Positions 11,728 through 20,838 of a stretch of 64,000 bases of DNA are shown in pieces. The notes under the pieces were generated by a model. That model saw only the letters and a list, made by a program, of their open reading frames with translations. It was not told where the DNA came from and made no database searches. The stretch comes from Neofusicoccum parvum. Lineage: Eukaryota > Ascomycota > Dothideomycetes > Botryosphaeriales > Botryosphaeriaceae. Position numbers and translations under genes: made by a program. Each line of letters starts with the position of its first letter. The first letter of the stretch is position 1. Where the stretch lies: contig CP087206.1 in the NCBI GenBank assembly GCA_020912385.1, positions 1,736,001 to 1,800,000 on the forward strand, given 5' to 3'.

Positions 11728-14700
11728 GGTGGACGGGGGGTCGGAGGGCGCGGCGGTGGTCTGCAATGGGCGGCACGGGTGGGTGGCAGCGACCGGGCGG
11801 AGGGGAGGCGTGTATATGAGGGGCACGGGTTGGGTCTCGTGCGTGGACGACGCTGGATGACAGCAGAGAGGGGGCCAGATCGCAGGGCCGGATGCGGGAA
11901 GGGGGATCGTGGAGACTTTAGTAGGCTGCCCAGCAGCGCTGAGGGCGATGAATTCACGCGTCCCTTTCCCTTCTGGAGCGGGTGTGGAGCGACCCCGGAT
12001 TCTCCACGGCCGCACCATGCCTCTCCAGGCGCCGCAGCTCGGGCGCACTCGGATGCACTGCGCCGTTTGGCAGGCGGCGGGGCGCGCGCGAGTAAGAGGC
12101 GGCGCCGATAAAAGACGGGGGACGGGGACGGGGGAGCAGCCACAGCCAAGGGCAAGGAGAGCGCGCAGGCCCATCTGCCGCCGCCCGCGCATATCATCGC
12201 TGCACGAAGTCGGCACAGGACACCGCTGCCGTGTCACACGCCGCCCAACGTCATGCTTAGCTTAGCTGTGCGGCGGGCCTGGATCTGACTGACGTTTCCA
12301 GCCAGCAGGGCTGGCCAGTGGCCCGGAGCGAACACCTGCGCAAGGCTTGGCCAGCTCTGCGCGCGACGCATGTGAGATTCGCGACGCTTTTTTTTCGCGA
12401 TGAGACAGCCAGACCCACCGCGCTCCACGCTCGTGACCCCTTGAGCTGCGCGCTTTTGACAGCCTGCGCTACGGCCGAGTCGCAGCGAACGTCAGCGTCT
12501 TTCACATGCCGCGCACTGGAGCCAAGCCGCACACAAGCCAGCGCTGGTCCCATGGTTCAGCCCAGCAGAGCCCCTTCGTTCTGGCCTACACGCCCGCGCC
12601 GATCGAAGGCCTGCCTGTTCTTCTGGAAGGCGCGTGTCTTGACGCCCGCCCTAGCCCGTGCCGGCGGTGCTAGCGGATGCTCGCGGGCATCTGCGCGCCC
12701 ATGCCCCAGGCCCCAGGCCCAGCGGGCACCACGCGCCAGCACTCGCAAGCATCTGCCCAAACCGGACGGGCGAGCGGCCGCCCGCCCACGCCAGCCTTCG
12801 CCCCTCCGCTCCTCCATCCAGGAGTAGCGTCCGCCGACACCGCTGGCGCCAAACGCTCGGCGGCGGGCAGGACCCTGGTTGAGGGAGGGTGGCTCTGGCG
12901 GGCAGCCTGAGCGCTCGACGCGGCCACTAGCAGACAGGAGAAAAAGCTACCAATTGTCGGCACCCTGATGACGAGAAGATTAATACGCGCTCGCCTGTGG
13001 GGCGCGGCATCCGGCCGATCCCCACGACGCCATGCATGGGGATCGTCGCCGTCCTGCTTCTGCTGCTGCATGCTTAGCTGTCGCGCGCGGAGAAGACTCG
13101 GGATTCAGGCAAGCACACAATTGCGCTGCCCGCCGTTCGGTGGCGGCTGAAGACGGCCAGCACCTTAGCGTCGCCGCGCCTGGCGTTCTGCGTTCACCGT
13201 ATGTCTGGCTGGCGAGCAAAGCCGCCGTCAAGCGCGTGCGTGCGTGCATATCTGGGAGTACGTATCTCTGGAAGAAGAGGGTCGCAGCGCAGTGTGCAGC
13301 CGCTGGTCATGCGTGGCTCCGAGCGGCCGCTGAAGTGGCAGCAGCTCAGCGCGCTGCTGCACGTCTTGCGAGGTTCTGATATCAACACCCCTGGAGCGGG
13401 TGCGGACCGATGTGGGCTGTTTCGCAGTGCATCACTGTGGGCGAGGTCTGCTCCGCTGCCGCCTCCACCGCTCCGTCCGCCTCCACCAGCCCGCCGTGCG
13501 CCGGTCGAGCCGCCAGCGCCGGTCAGCGGCCGTCCCGTCTCGCGGCGCGCGTCTCGCCTTCTCGCTGCCACTTTCGATGCTTGGTCACTCATCTCTCGTC
13601 TGCTTCCGCCTTCCGCGGCGCGTCCTACACCCCCCGCAGCAGCAAAAAGCCGCAGTGGGGCCCTGCCCCTTCGTCTCCATAAATCGCACATCGCCCACCA
13701 ACAACCCGCGCGGCCCTGGCCCTGGCAGCAGCAGCATCATCAATCACCCGCGCGCAGCCGCGTCTGGGGCACCCGGCCGCCCTGGCACCCTGGGCTGGCG
13801 CGGGATAGGCTCGGGATAGGCCGGCGCACGCCGAGCTTCCTGCCCAGAGGAAATAAAGGAGCGCAAATAAACAGGCGCCCGCCGTAAGGATTCTGCTTGC
13901 AGTAAGATTGCAACGCGTGCTGCCAGTGCCGGCCGGCTCTTGTGGTGGCTGAGCAGCCCAGCCAGCAAGCGCGGCACGAGCACACGCCAAACACAGGGCA
14001 GGCGCGCGACGGGATGATGGCTGGCCGGCGAGCGCAAGAATAATCTGACGCACCACACGGCCACACGGCGCATGGTTGTGCTTTGATTTGCGATCAAACG
14101 GGGCTAGATGTAGGTCCGATTGCGGACCGCCGTGCGTCCAGCGCCTGGCACGCTCGCGGGTACGTATAGGCTGCCGCTCGTCCTTTTTGTAGTTCTCCAC
14201 GCCGTTCTGAGATCTCGCGATCCAGGCCTCGCCGTCATCGGCCTCCCCGGAAACGTGGCGTCCAGCAACGGCCGCCGGTCGTTCTTTTCTGTCTGCCTTG
14301 ACCCTGCCGCTGTTCGCTCTGCATTTGGCGGAGACCCCGCGGGGAAAACACTTGGCATCATGTAACTTACACCGCACAGAGGCGATGGCCGCTGGGCTTC
14401 CCACGAGTCGGCGCTTTTCCAACTTTTTCTTCCTTCCTCGTGTTGGCCAGCGCACAGAGCATTTGACTCGAGGAATCCTCAACACCCTCAGCCACCGTCT
14501 CCACAGTGGTACACGATCGAGTCCCATGCCCACTCTGCCACGCGCTGGCGCCGCGTGTTTGACGAAACGCCTGTTGCACACCAACCGCCCACTCTATCGA
14601 ACACTCGGTCGACGAGCTTGTAACGGATATCCCAGGAAATTGCCTTGGGACACCACACCACTCACACGAAACCAGGCCAGAAGCGCGCAAAGACTCTGCC

Positions 14701-15261
14701 TCACCGATCGCGGAACCGCTCGTGCATCTCTGCCACGCTCCTGCTGCAGCGCTCCTTAGCTCCGGATTCTCCCTTCAGCCCATCGCACCATGCCCCAAAG
14801 AGGCTACTGAGGCTGACGATTGTTGCGGGGTGTTGGCTGCAGGCGGTGCGGAATCGAATCGCGGTACTTATCCGAACAGGCGGGCGGTTAACACGGAATG
14901 CGCCCGTCGCTCGCTCCAAGATCGGCTTTGACTTTGCCAGGCGGAATGCTTTGGCGTGCGATGACGATCGTCGAGAGGAAAGCCAATAGTGCTGACTTGA
15001 TTGCGAAGCTAATTTAACAGGCGTGCACACTTGTCCTGACGTTACACATTCGCCAGCGCTGATCTGGGTTCGGGGTTTTTGAGGCCGCAATGCCTAAGGC
15101 GAAATCGGAGATGCGTGAGGGGTTTGTAGAATGAAAGCTCCAATCACCTCAGGGCGGGAGTGATATCGATGAATTCGATAGTGACTGCTACAGGAAACGG
15201 CACGCGATGCTTCCTGCCAATGCCACTTACTCACGCCTCCAGCCCCCCATGCAAACAAGAT
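11728..15261. other. 3.5 kb GC-rich gap upstream of the regulator gene
   Basis: Many long open frames exist on both strands because the DNA is GC-rich, but none shows family similarity, consistent codon use or a splice-compatible model. It probably contains the long promoter and 5'UTR of the CTF1/FarA-like gene (minus, start 11727) and the 3'UTR of the acyl-CoA dehydrogenase gene (ends 15262). A noncoding transcript cannot be excluded. Confidence 0.45.
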
Positions 15262-16838
15262 CTAGAGCTTCGATGATCCGCTCGGCCGCTCCAGCGCCTT
15301 CGTCTTGTTTCTGTAGTTCTTGACGAGCTGCCGTATGGACAAGTCCAATAGGACATCTTCCGATCCTCCGGGAATTCTGCAATGTAGCAGCGCGCATTTG
15401 ATTAGCCAGTGCTTTGGTGGAGAACAACAAAAAGGTGGGGGGACGGGCAGACGTCACACGTACCTCTGGCCGGGCACCTCTCTGTACAGCCTTTCTGCGA
15501 TCTCGCCCTGTCCCGTCCTCGTATATCCGTTACCTCCAAACAGCAGCACGGCACAGCGTGCGCACTCGTCGAATACCATGCCCGCGCGCGCCTTGGCCAG
15601 TGCCGTAAGCCCACCCAGCTCGACATCCGCCTCTTCCTTCTTGAGTTTCGTCATCTGGTACACGAACTGGTCGACCCACGCCTGCAGGCTCTCCAGCTCC
15701 GCGCCCGCCTTGGCAAGCCGGTGCCGCACGACGGGTTGCTCGATCAGTGCCTTGCCGAACGCCTCGCGCTTCATCACATATTCCATGGCCGACGCCACGG
15801 CAACGCGGGCGTAGCGCGCTGTGCCAACAGCGATCGTGAGGCGCTCGTGGTTGAAGTTTGTCACTGGCACCACCCAGTCAGCACAACTGCCCCCAATCCC
15901 TCCACCTCCAGACCTCAAGATTGCACTCACTGATGTACTTCATGCCCGCGCCCTCCTGGCCAATCAGGTTCTCCACCGGCACCTTGACATCATCCAGCTC
16001 GATGAACGTCGTGCCCGCACTGACCTGGCCCGACACCTTCAACCGCCTCATCGACACGCCCGGATACCCCTTCAACGGCACAACCACCATACTCAACCCG
16101 CCCGGCCCCGGCCCACCCGTCCGCACGGCCATGGCCGAGTAGTCGGACCAGATGCCGTTGGTGATCCACTTCTTCGTGCCGTTGATGACATAGTGCTTCC
16201 CATCGGGCGTCTTGACGGCCGTGGTCGTGATGTTGGCCACGTCGCTGCCGGCCTCGGGCTCGGTGATGGCGATGCACGCGCGCTTCTTGCCCGTCAGCAG
16301 CTCGGGCAGGAAGCGCTCCTGCAGCTGGCGGTCGCCGAACTTGATGATCGGAGGCACGCCGAAGGCCATGCCGACCGTCAGCGACCCGGACGGGCCGGCG
16401 AGACCGGCGCGCGCCATCTGTCACCGCCGCATCAGCTTTCAGCGTTCTCCCCGGCGGTTGGGGCGGACCGGCTCAATTTTTTTTCTAGTCTTTCTTTACC
16501 TCATCGTTGTAGATCGCGTTGTGGATGTAGTCGAACTCCTCGACCTTCAGCCCGCCCAGCAGCTCGGTGATGCCCAGCTCCCGCAGCCACGCGGCCGGCA
16601 GCGGGGCGGGCAGGTTGGGCAGCAGCATGTTGGCCTTGGCGAAGGTCTCGAAGACGTGCTCCGGCACCGTCTCCTCGCGCTCCCACTCGAAGGCATGCTG
16701 CAGCAGGTTCTGCTCGATGAAGGCGCGGATGTCGCGCTGCCAGCGCCGGTGCGACTCGGTGTGGTAGGGCGACGGCAGGCCGGCGAGCCAGGGGGGCTCG
16801 GCGAAGGGCGTCGGCGCGGTGGGGAAGGTGGTGGTCAT
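15262..16838 (-). CDS. peroxisomal acyl-CoA dehydrogenase (PTS1)
   Basis: Exons are 16838-16500, 16417-15931, 15863-15464 and 15376-15262, giving 446 aa with consistent phases (donors GTAAAG, GTGAGT, GTACGT). The FAD-dependent acyl-CoA dehydrogenase fold is clear: signature AITEPEAGSDV near residues 163-173, INGTKKWITNG, IMTNFNHERL, and the C-terminal block RIPGGSEDVLLDLSIRQL. Glu415 in GGSE is in the place of the catalytic base of short-chain members. The last exon ends in SKL, a canonical type 1 peroxisomal targeting signal, so the enzyme probably acts in peroxisomal acyl-CoA oxidation; chain length is unknown. Many fungal relatives are mitochondrial or carry a cytochrome b5 domain; this one has neither an obvious presequence nor that domain. 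Two CCTCGG sites lie 175-245 nt upstream of the start. Confidence 0.93.
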
Positions 16839-17012
16839 GGTTGCTTTGCTTTCCTGCTGCGGGCGTGCGAGGCGAGACGGGCGGGATGGATGGGCCGTTG
16901 GGCGGGCTGGGGAGAGGAATTCGTCCGGACAGGGTGCGTTTTACGGGCGTAATTGTAGGTACATGGTGCGCAGGTACCTCGACGGGAGATGAGTGAGCAG
17001 CAATGTTGTTGT

Positions 17013-17018
17013 CCGAGG
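17013..17018 (-). promoter_or_regulatory. CCTCGG element, candidate FarA/FarB site
   Basis: The plus strand reads CCGAGG, so the dehydrogenase strand reads CCTCGG, 175 nt before its ATG. CCTCGG is the core reported for Aspergillus FarA/FarB on fatty-acid catabolic genes. Binding here is inferred. Confidence 0.5.
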
Positions 17019-17077
17019 GTAGCTGTAGCTGGCCCCGTCGAGCCCCCCCTGCGGGGCTGCAGGCTGTGGGGAAGATG

Positions 17078-17083
17078 CCGAGG
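17078..17083 (-). promoter_or_regulatory. second CCTCGG element
   Basis: This is a second copy in the same orientation, 65 bp farther from the acyl-CoA dehydrogenase start. Two copies within 71 bp exceed chance expectation for a 6-mer in a promoter of this size, but no binding data are available. Confidence 0.5.
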
Positions 17084-17729
17084 TAGACGCGCGAGTCATG
17101 CGGCTAAGCGACACCACATTCCCGAATGAGGCAACTTGCACGCGCGATCTGCTTGGCGGCGGCGCTGCAGGCACATGTCAGAGCGTTCTGACACAAACAC
17201 GGCGAAAGTCGCGAAAGAAGGTTCGTACGAGCCTCCCGGTCCGGCCCCGGACCGTGCCTGGACTGCAGCTGTGGTGGCACGCTGCAGATCCGGGGAACTG
17301 GCGCTGACCGGGAATAACCACGCGGAGTTGTGGAGGAGCAAACGTGGCAGAGGTGCAGCTCGTGCGTTGGGATCGTCGACGAGCCTTGCCCTTGCTTGAG
17401 AAAGCGTGGGCTGCGCCGACTTAACGGTTTTTTCGAGGGCATCGAAAGTGCGGCGCGACGCAGCTGTCTCAAATAACGCGGGTTGGATCGGAGAGCGCCT
17501 GCACTTTGCCCGCGCTAGCCTGTTGAGGAAACCGTGCACCACATGTGTTGAGCTGCCTCCGATGATCGCCTTGGTTTTGATTTTCCGTCATGTGGCTCGC
17601 CGCCTGGGCTGGAGCTGGTGTACGCCGTGCATTCTTTGTCGAGTTTGTGACTATTCCTGGTCTTTGTCCTCGTCCATTCTTTGAGGCTTCGTCCAGCAAT
17701 GCGATTGTGGAAGCAGCACAATGAGGGTG

Positions 17730-17736
17730 TATAATA
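17730..17736 (+). promoter_or_regulatory. TATAATA box of the Asn/Gly/His-rich gene
   Basis: TATAATA lies 117 nt before the ATG at 17847, followed by a CT-rich tract at about 17795-17830, a common fungal core-promoter layout. The next low-complexity gene has the same arrangement. Confidence 0.5.
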
Positions 17737-17846
17737 TGTCACAGCCCGCCTCATTCCAGCTTTTTCCTGAGCTTTCTGACTGATTACCGCTTCATCTCAT
17801 TCCTTTCGTCTTTTTCGTCTTTCTTTTTGAACACAGATCATCCGGT

Positions 17847-18638
17847 ATGGCTGGGCACAACCGAAACAGTTGGAAGCGGCAGGGCCCTCCGAGCAACCAG
17901 GGGCACCATCATCAATTTGGGAAGTACAACAACCAAGAAAATAACAAGAGCAACCGCTGGAACGGAGGGAACAATCACGGAGGCCATCAGAGAAATGGCA
18001 GACATCTGAATAACGGAGGGCACCAAGGCTACAACCACGGTGGGTATCATAAGAATAATGGACAGCATAACAACAGAGGAAATCACAATGGAAGACAAAA
18101 TAGTGGAGGTCACCAACATAACAGAGGTAACCTGAAGAACGGTGGCTGGCAAAGCAACCAACAGGGCCAACGAAACGGCAGCGGTTACAACAACCAAGGC
18201 GGATGGAACAATCAGAGCCCCAGCAACAAGCCCAGGAAAAACAAAAAAGGCAGCAACCGAACCAACCACCCCGACGGTAAGTTCTCCCATCACCACATCC
18301 CACACTTTGCTCCCATCCACACAACCAACCCCTTCCCCCCCTTTTTCACCTACGAGCAAGCCCAGTCCCGCCGCGACTACTTCGATGCCATCGCCTGGCC
18401 GCGCGACGGCGACGGCGACGTCGTCATGGTCGAACTGGCCACCGGCGGGCCGGTCTGGTTCCGCGGCTTCTGGACCAATCCGCTGCTGGAAATGGAGTTG
18501 GCGAGCGGGCCGATGGCGGGCGTGGAGGTCGATATGGGGGTTTGGGATGGGGGATGTGATTGCGGGTGTGAGAGGGCGGATGTGTCGGATGGGGGGTTTG
18601 TTGCGGATGATGAGGGGGATGGTCGTGATGTGGTGTAA
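17847..18638 (+). CDS. Asn/Gly/His-rich low-complexity protein, 263 aa
   Basis: This is a single exon. Residues 1 to about 150 are built from loose repeats of Asn, Gly, His, Gln and Arg (for example NNGGHQGYNHGGYHKNNG) and end in a basic patch (KPRKNKKGSNR). The C-terminal about 100 residues are folded-looking (TYEQAQSRRDYFDAIAWPRD, MVELATGGPVWFRGFW) and end acidic with a few Cys (GGCDCGCE). Third-position GC rises sharply in this second half, so the frame is real there. A GTAAGT at 18281 looks like a donor, but no acceptor keeps the downstream frame, so I read through it. The composition is that of prion-like or RNA-granule proteins; no known domain is recognised. An RGG-rich gene follows 0.7 kb downstream on the same strand. 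Confidence 0.7.
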   Translation: MAGHNRNSWKRQGPPSNQGHHHQFGKYNNQENNKSNRWNGGNNHGGHQRNGRHLNNGGHQGYNHGGYHKNNGQHNNRGNHNGRQNSGGHQHNRGNLKNGGWQSNQQGQRNGSGYNNQGGWNNQSPSNKPRKNKKGSNRTNHPDGKFSHHHIPHFAPIHTTNPFPPFFTYEQAQSRRDYFDAIAWPRDGDGDVVMVELATGGPVWFRGFWTNPLLEMELASGPMAGVEVDMGVWDGGCDCGCERADVSDGGFVADDEGDGRDVV

Positions 18639-18915
18639 GAGATGAGCGACGATGTTGTGGTGAGGGCAAAGTGTAATGATGATAATAGAACCTCCATCTT
18701 GCTGTTAAGTTGTCTTAGTGTGTCCCTATCCGCGCTCGTATGCCCTAGTGCTGTGCAAGTCTTATGCCGGGAACTCGGCAGGAAACCCCTGAGTGCTTGC
18801 TATATGAACTCTGTCAATTGGAGTCCTTTATGCACCCGCAGATGACGTAGTCTGCGGGTGGGTAAATAACGTGAAGTCGTAAAAAACCGTCGCCTACAGG
18901 GATGGTTTCTGGTTG

Positions 18916-18944
18916 CCAGTCGCGAGTTCGAAGCTCGCGGCTGG
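18916..18944. repeat. 29-nt palindrome / hairpin
   Basis: The arms CCAG-T-CGCGAG and CTCGCG-G-CTGG pair over 10 Watson-Crick pairs plus a T/G pair around a TTCGAA centre. It superficially resembles a tRNA T-arm (GCGAG TTCGAAG CTCGC), but no acceptor, D or anticodon arm fits upstream, so it is not called a tRNA. Confidence 0.7.
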
Positions 18945-19168
18945 CCAGCAGTTTTGCAATTTCCTCTGTCAATTTCAGGCCAGCAATTATTTTGTCCTTC
19001 CTTCTGTTCCACTTCCACACTTCATTCAACACAGGATTTCTTGTAGCATCTCAATCCAGTTGAACACTAGCCATTCAAACGGACAAAGAAATACTAAGTT
19101 TAGCTCACTTTCCCTTTGTTAGACTTCACTTACCATGCTTATTGTGTGGACTCGAACAAAGAACGGCA

Positions 19169-19175
19169 TATAATA
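19169..19175 (+). promoter_or_regulatory. TATAATA box of the RGG-rich gene
   Basis: TATAATA lies 128 nt before the ATG at 19303, followed by a long pyrimidine-rich leader. It matches the box at 17730-17736 in sequence and spacing. Confidence 0.5.
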
Positions 19176-19302
19176 CCCGTCCATCCTCCATAACGTTTCC
19201 TATCCTCTCCTTCGCTCATTTGTCACATCTCATTTTTACTTCTTTATCCTTATTTCCTGTTTTTCCACTCATTTACAATCTTGAGAGTTGAGACCATCTG
19301 GC

Positions 19303-20298
19303 ATGATCTCATTCACCCTAAAATCCAGCCTCCGCCATCCCTCTCCAGACCGCCATCCCCTACAAGTCCACTTCCCCGAAAACCCCATCACCCTAACCCA
19401 ACCGACGACGCGCTGGATCCAAGCCTCCTGCACCGACGACGACGACCACCGCCCCCCCGCCTCGCCACACCGCATCCCCCCTCACGCCTCCGAGCGCCAC
19501 CCCACGCACCCCCTCGTCGCGGCCCTCCTGGCAGCAGACCGCAGCGCCGACGCCGCGCCCACCATGCACCTCGACCGCCTCTCCCTCCCCGCAGACGCCG
19601 CCTCCAGCCCCATGGACCTCCGCGCGGACGGCCCGGCCGTCGTCCCTGCCGCCGCGCCGCCGCTCGCCCGCCGCATCGCGTTCCCGTGCGCGTACCGGTG
19701 CGACGCGTGCTGGCGGGCGTTCGTGGCGCAGGGGCCGCTGGCGGCGGCGGCGGCGGCGGTGCAGGTGCAGCAGCCGGAGGTGCTGGGCGGGATCGCGGCG
19801 GTGGTGGCCGGGGTGGTGGAGGCGGTGGTGCAGGAGCTGAGGCAGGGGGTGAAGCGGAAGATGAGGGAGGCGGGAGACGGGGATGAGGAGGGGGCGGTGA
19901 AGAGGAGGCGGTCGGCGGGTCTGGGGGATGGGGATGGGGGGGCTGAGACTGCGGTGGATTATGGTGATGATTGTGGTAGGGATGCGGACTGTAGCGAGAG
20001 TAGTGAGGATGAGGGTCCGGTCCAGTATGGCTGGCAAAGGAATAAAGGTAGGGGTGGGAGGAGAGGAAACCGTAGAGGTGGGAATAGGGGGCGAGGTGGA
20101 AGAAAATTTAACAGGAACTATCAGGATATTGGGAACCACCATGGTGATGGAAATCACCGTAATGGTGGGAACTACCATAACGGTTGGAACTACCATGATG
20201 GGGGGAGCGGTGGTGGGGAGGTTCATAGAGGTGGGCGGCATCGTGGAAGAGGCAGTGGTAGGGGCCACTGGAGAGGAGGAAGAGGTCGTCAACAGTAA
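19303..20298 (+). CDS. RGG/Asn-Gly-rich low-complexity protein, 331 aa
   Basis: This is a single exon starting at the first ATG (MISFTLKSSLRHP). Residues 1 to about 120 are Pro/His/Asp-rich. A small cysteine pair follows (FPCAYRCDACWRAF), then an Ala/Val/Gln helix-prone segment, a bipartite basic nuclear-signal-like block (KRKMREA ... KRRRS), an acidic stretch (DCSESSEDEG), and a C-terminal RGG/NGG domain (RGGRRGNRRGGNRGRGG; repeats of GNHxNGG; GRGSGRGHWRGGRGRQQ). RGG tails typically bind RNA and drive condensation (family knowledge); no RRM or other fold is seen. The coding strand is C-rich in the first third and G-rich afterwards. Composition and promoter resemble the preceding gene, suggesting an old tandem pair. 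Confidence 0.7.
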   Translation: MISFTLKSSLRHPSPDRHPLQVHFPENPITLTQPTTRWIQASCTDDDDHRPPASPHRIPPHASERHPTHPLVAALLAADRSADAAPTMHLDRLSLPADAASSPMDLRADGPAVVPAAAPPLARRIAFPCAYRCDACWRAFVAQGPLAAAAAAVQVQQPEVLGGIAAVVAGVVEAVVQELRQGVKRKMREAGDGDEEGAVKRRRSAGLGDGDGGAETAVDYGDDCGRDADCSESSEDEGPVQYGWQRNKGRGGRRGNRRGGNRGRGGRKFNRNYQDIGNHHGDGNHRNGGNYHNGWNYHDGGSGGGEVHRGGRHRGRGSGRGHWRGGRGRQQ

Positions 20299-20838
20299 AG
20301 TCCCACTGAAGAGAGATGCTGTCTGGCAATATTTAAGAATTCGAGGAGTATTAAGAGGTGCATTAAATTTTGCTGAAGTGGCTTTAAGACTTGCAGAGTT
20401 CGCGTAGTAAAAGAAAAAGAACTCGGAACGGTTGCTTATGTGGGGGCTGAGCAAAATAACAGTATGTAAGAGCAAATCGGAGTAGATGAAGTTGAAATAA
20501 AATGCGGAAATGCATGCATTCGGTACCGACGGACAACGATGCCGACAAGTCAGGGCGAGTGACGCAGGCGATCCACTGGTGGTGGTCACTATATATTAGC
20601 GGCCGCCAGCTATCAACACATTTTATCTTCACCTATTTATTTTTTCTTTTTCATGCACGCCATGCGTTGGACGCTCCTTTTCGTTGCAGGAGTTTTGCTG
20701 CGAACATGCCAGGCGCAGGGGTGGTGGGAAGATGGATGGGGCGAGGGGTGGGCGCTCGGTGATGACGTAAGTCGGGCATAGGCCTTGCAGATCGCGGCGC
20801 GCGACGGACCTCTCTCCACCCCCACCGCCGCCGCCAAC
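20299..20838. other. promoter of the GH16-like gene
   Basis: A TATATATTA element sits at 20590-20598, about 240 nt before the ATG at 20839, and a TGACGTAA (CRE-like) sequence lies near 20763. No coding gene was found. Confidence 0.5.

Larger units (their letters stand above)
16839..17846. other. divergent promoter region
   Basis: This lies between the minus-strand acyl-CoA dehydrogenase start and the plus-strand Asn/Gly-rich gene. It holds two CCGAGG hexamers (CCTCGG on the minus strand) near the dehydrogenase and a TATAATA box plus a CT-rich tract before the other gene. No coding gene is supported. Confidence 0.6.
18639..19302. other. intergenic with palindrome and TATA box
   Basis: This spacer between the two low-complexity genes holds a near-perfect 29-nt palindrome (18916-18944), a TATAATA box (19169-19175) and a long CT-rich leader (about 19199-19275). 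No gene was seen. Confidence 0.6.

Noticed and set aside
12318..14584. Several long open frames on both strands upstream of the FarA-like gene
   Set aside because: High GC makes stop codons rare; products are Arg/Ala/Pro-rich shadows of each other without family motifs or splice support.
18281..18372. Intron in the Asn/Gly/His-rich gene beginning at GTAAGT 18281
   Set aside because: All nearby acceptors leave the strongly coding downstream frame; reading through keeps one frame.
18870..18950. Possible tRNA suggested by a T-arm-like GCGAG TTCGAAG CTCGC
   Set aside because: No 7-bp acceptor stem, D-arm (TRGYNNANNNGG) or anticodon arm can be placed upstream; the element is a simple palindrome.
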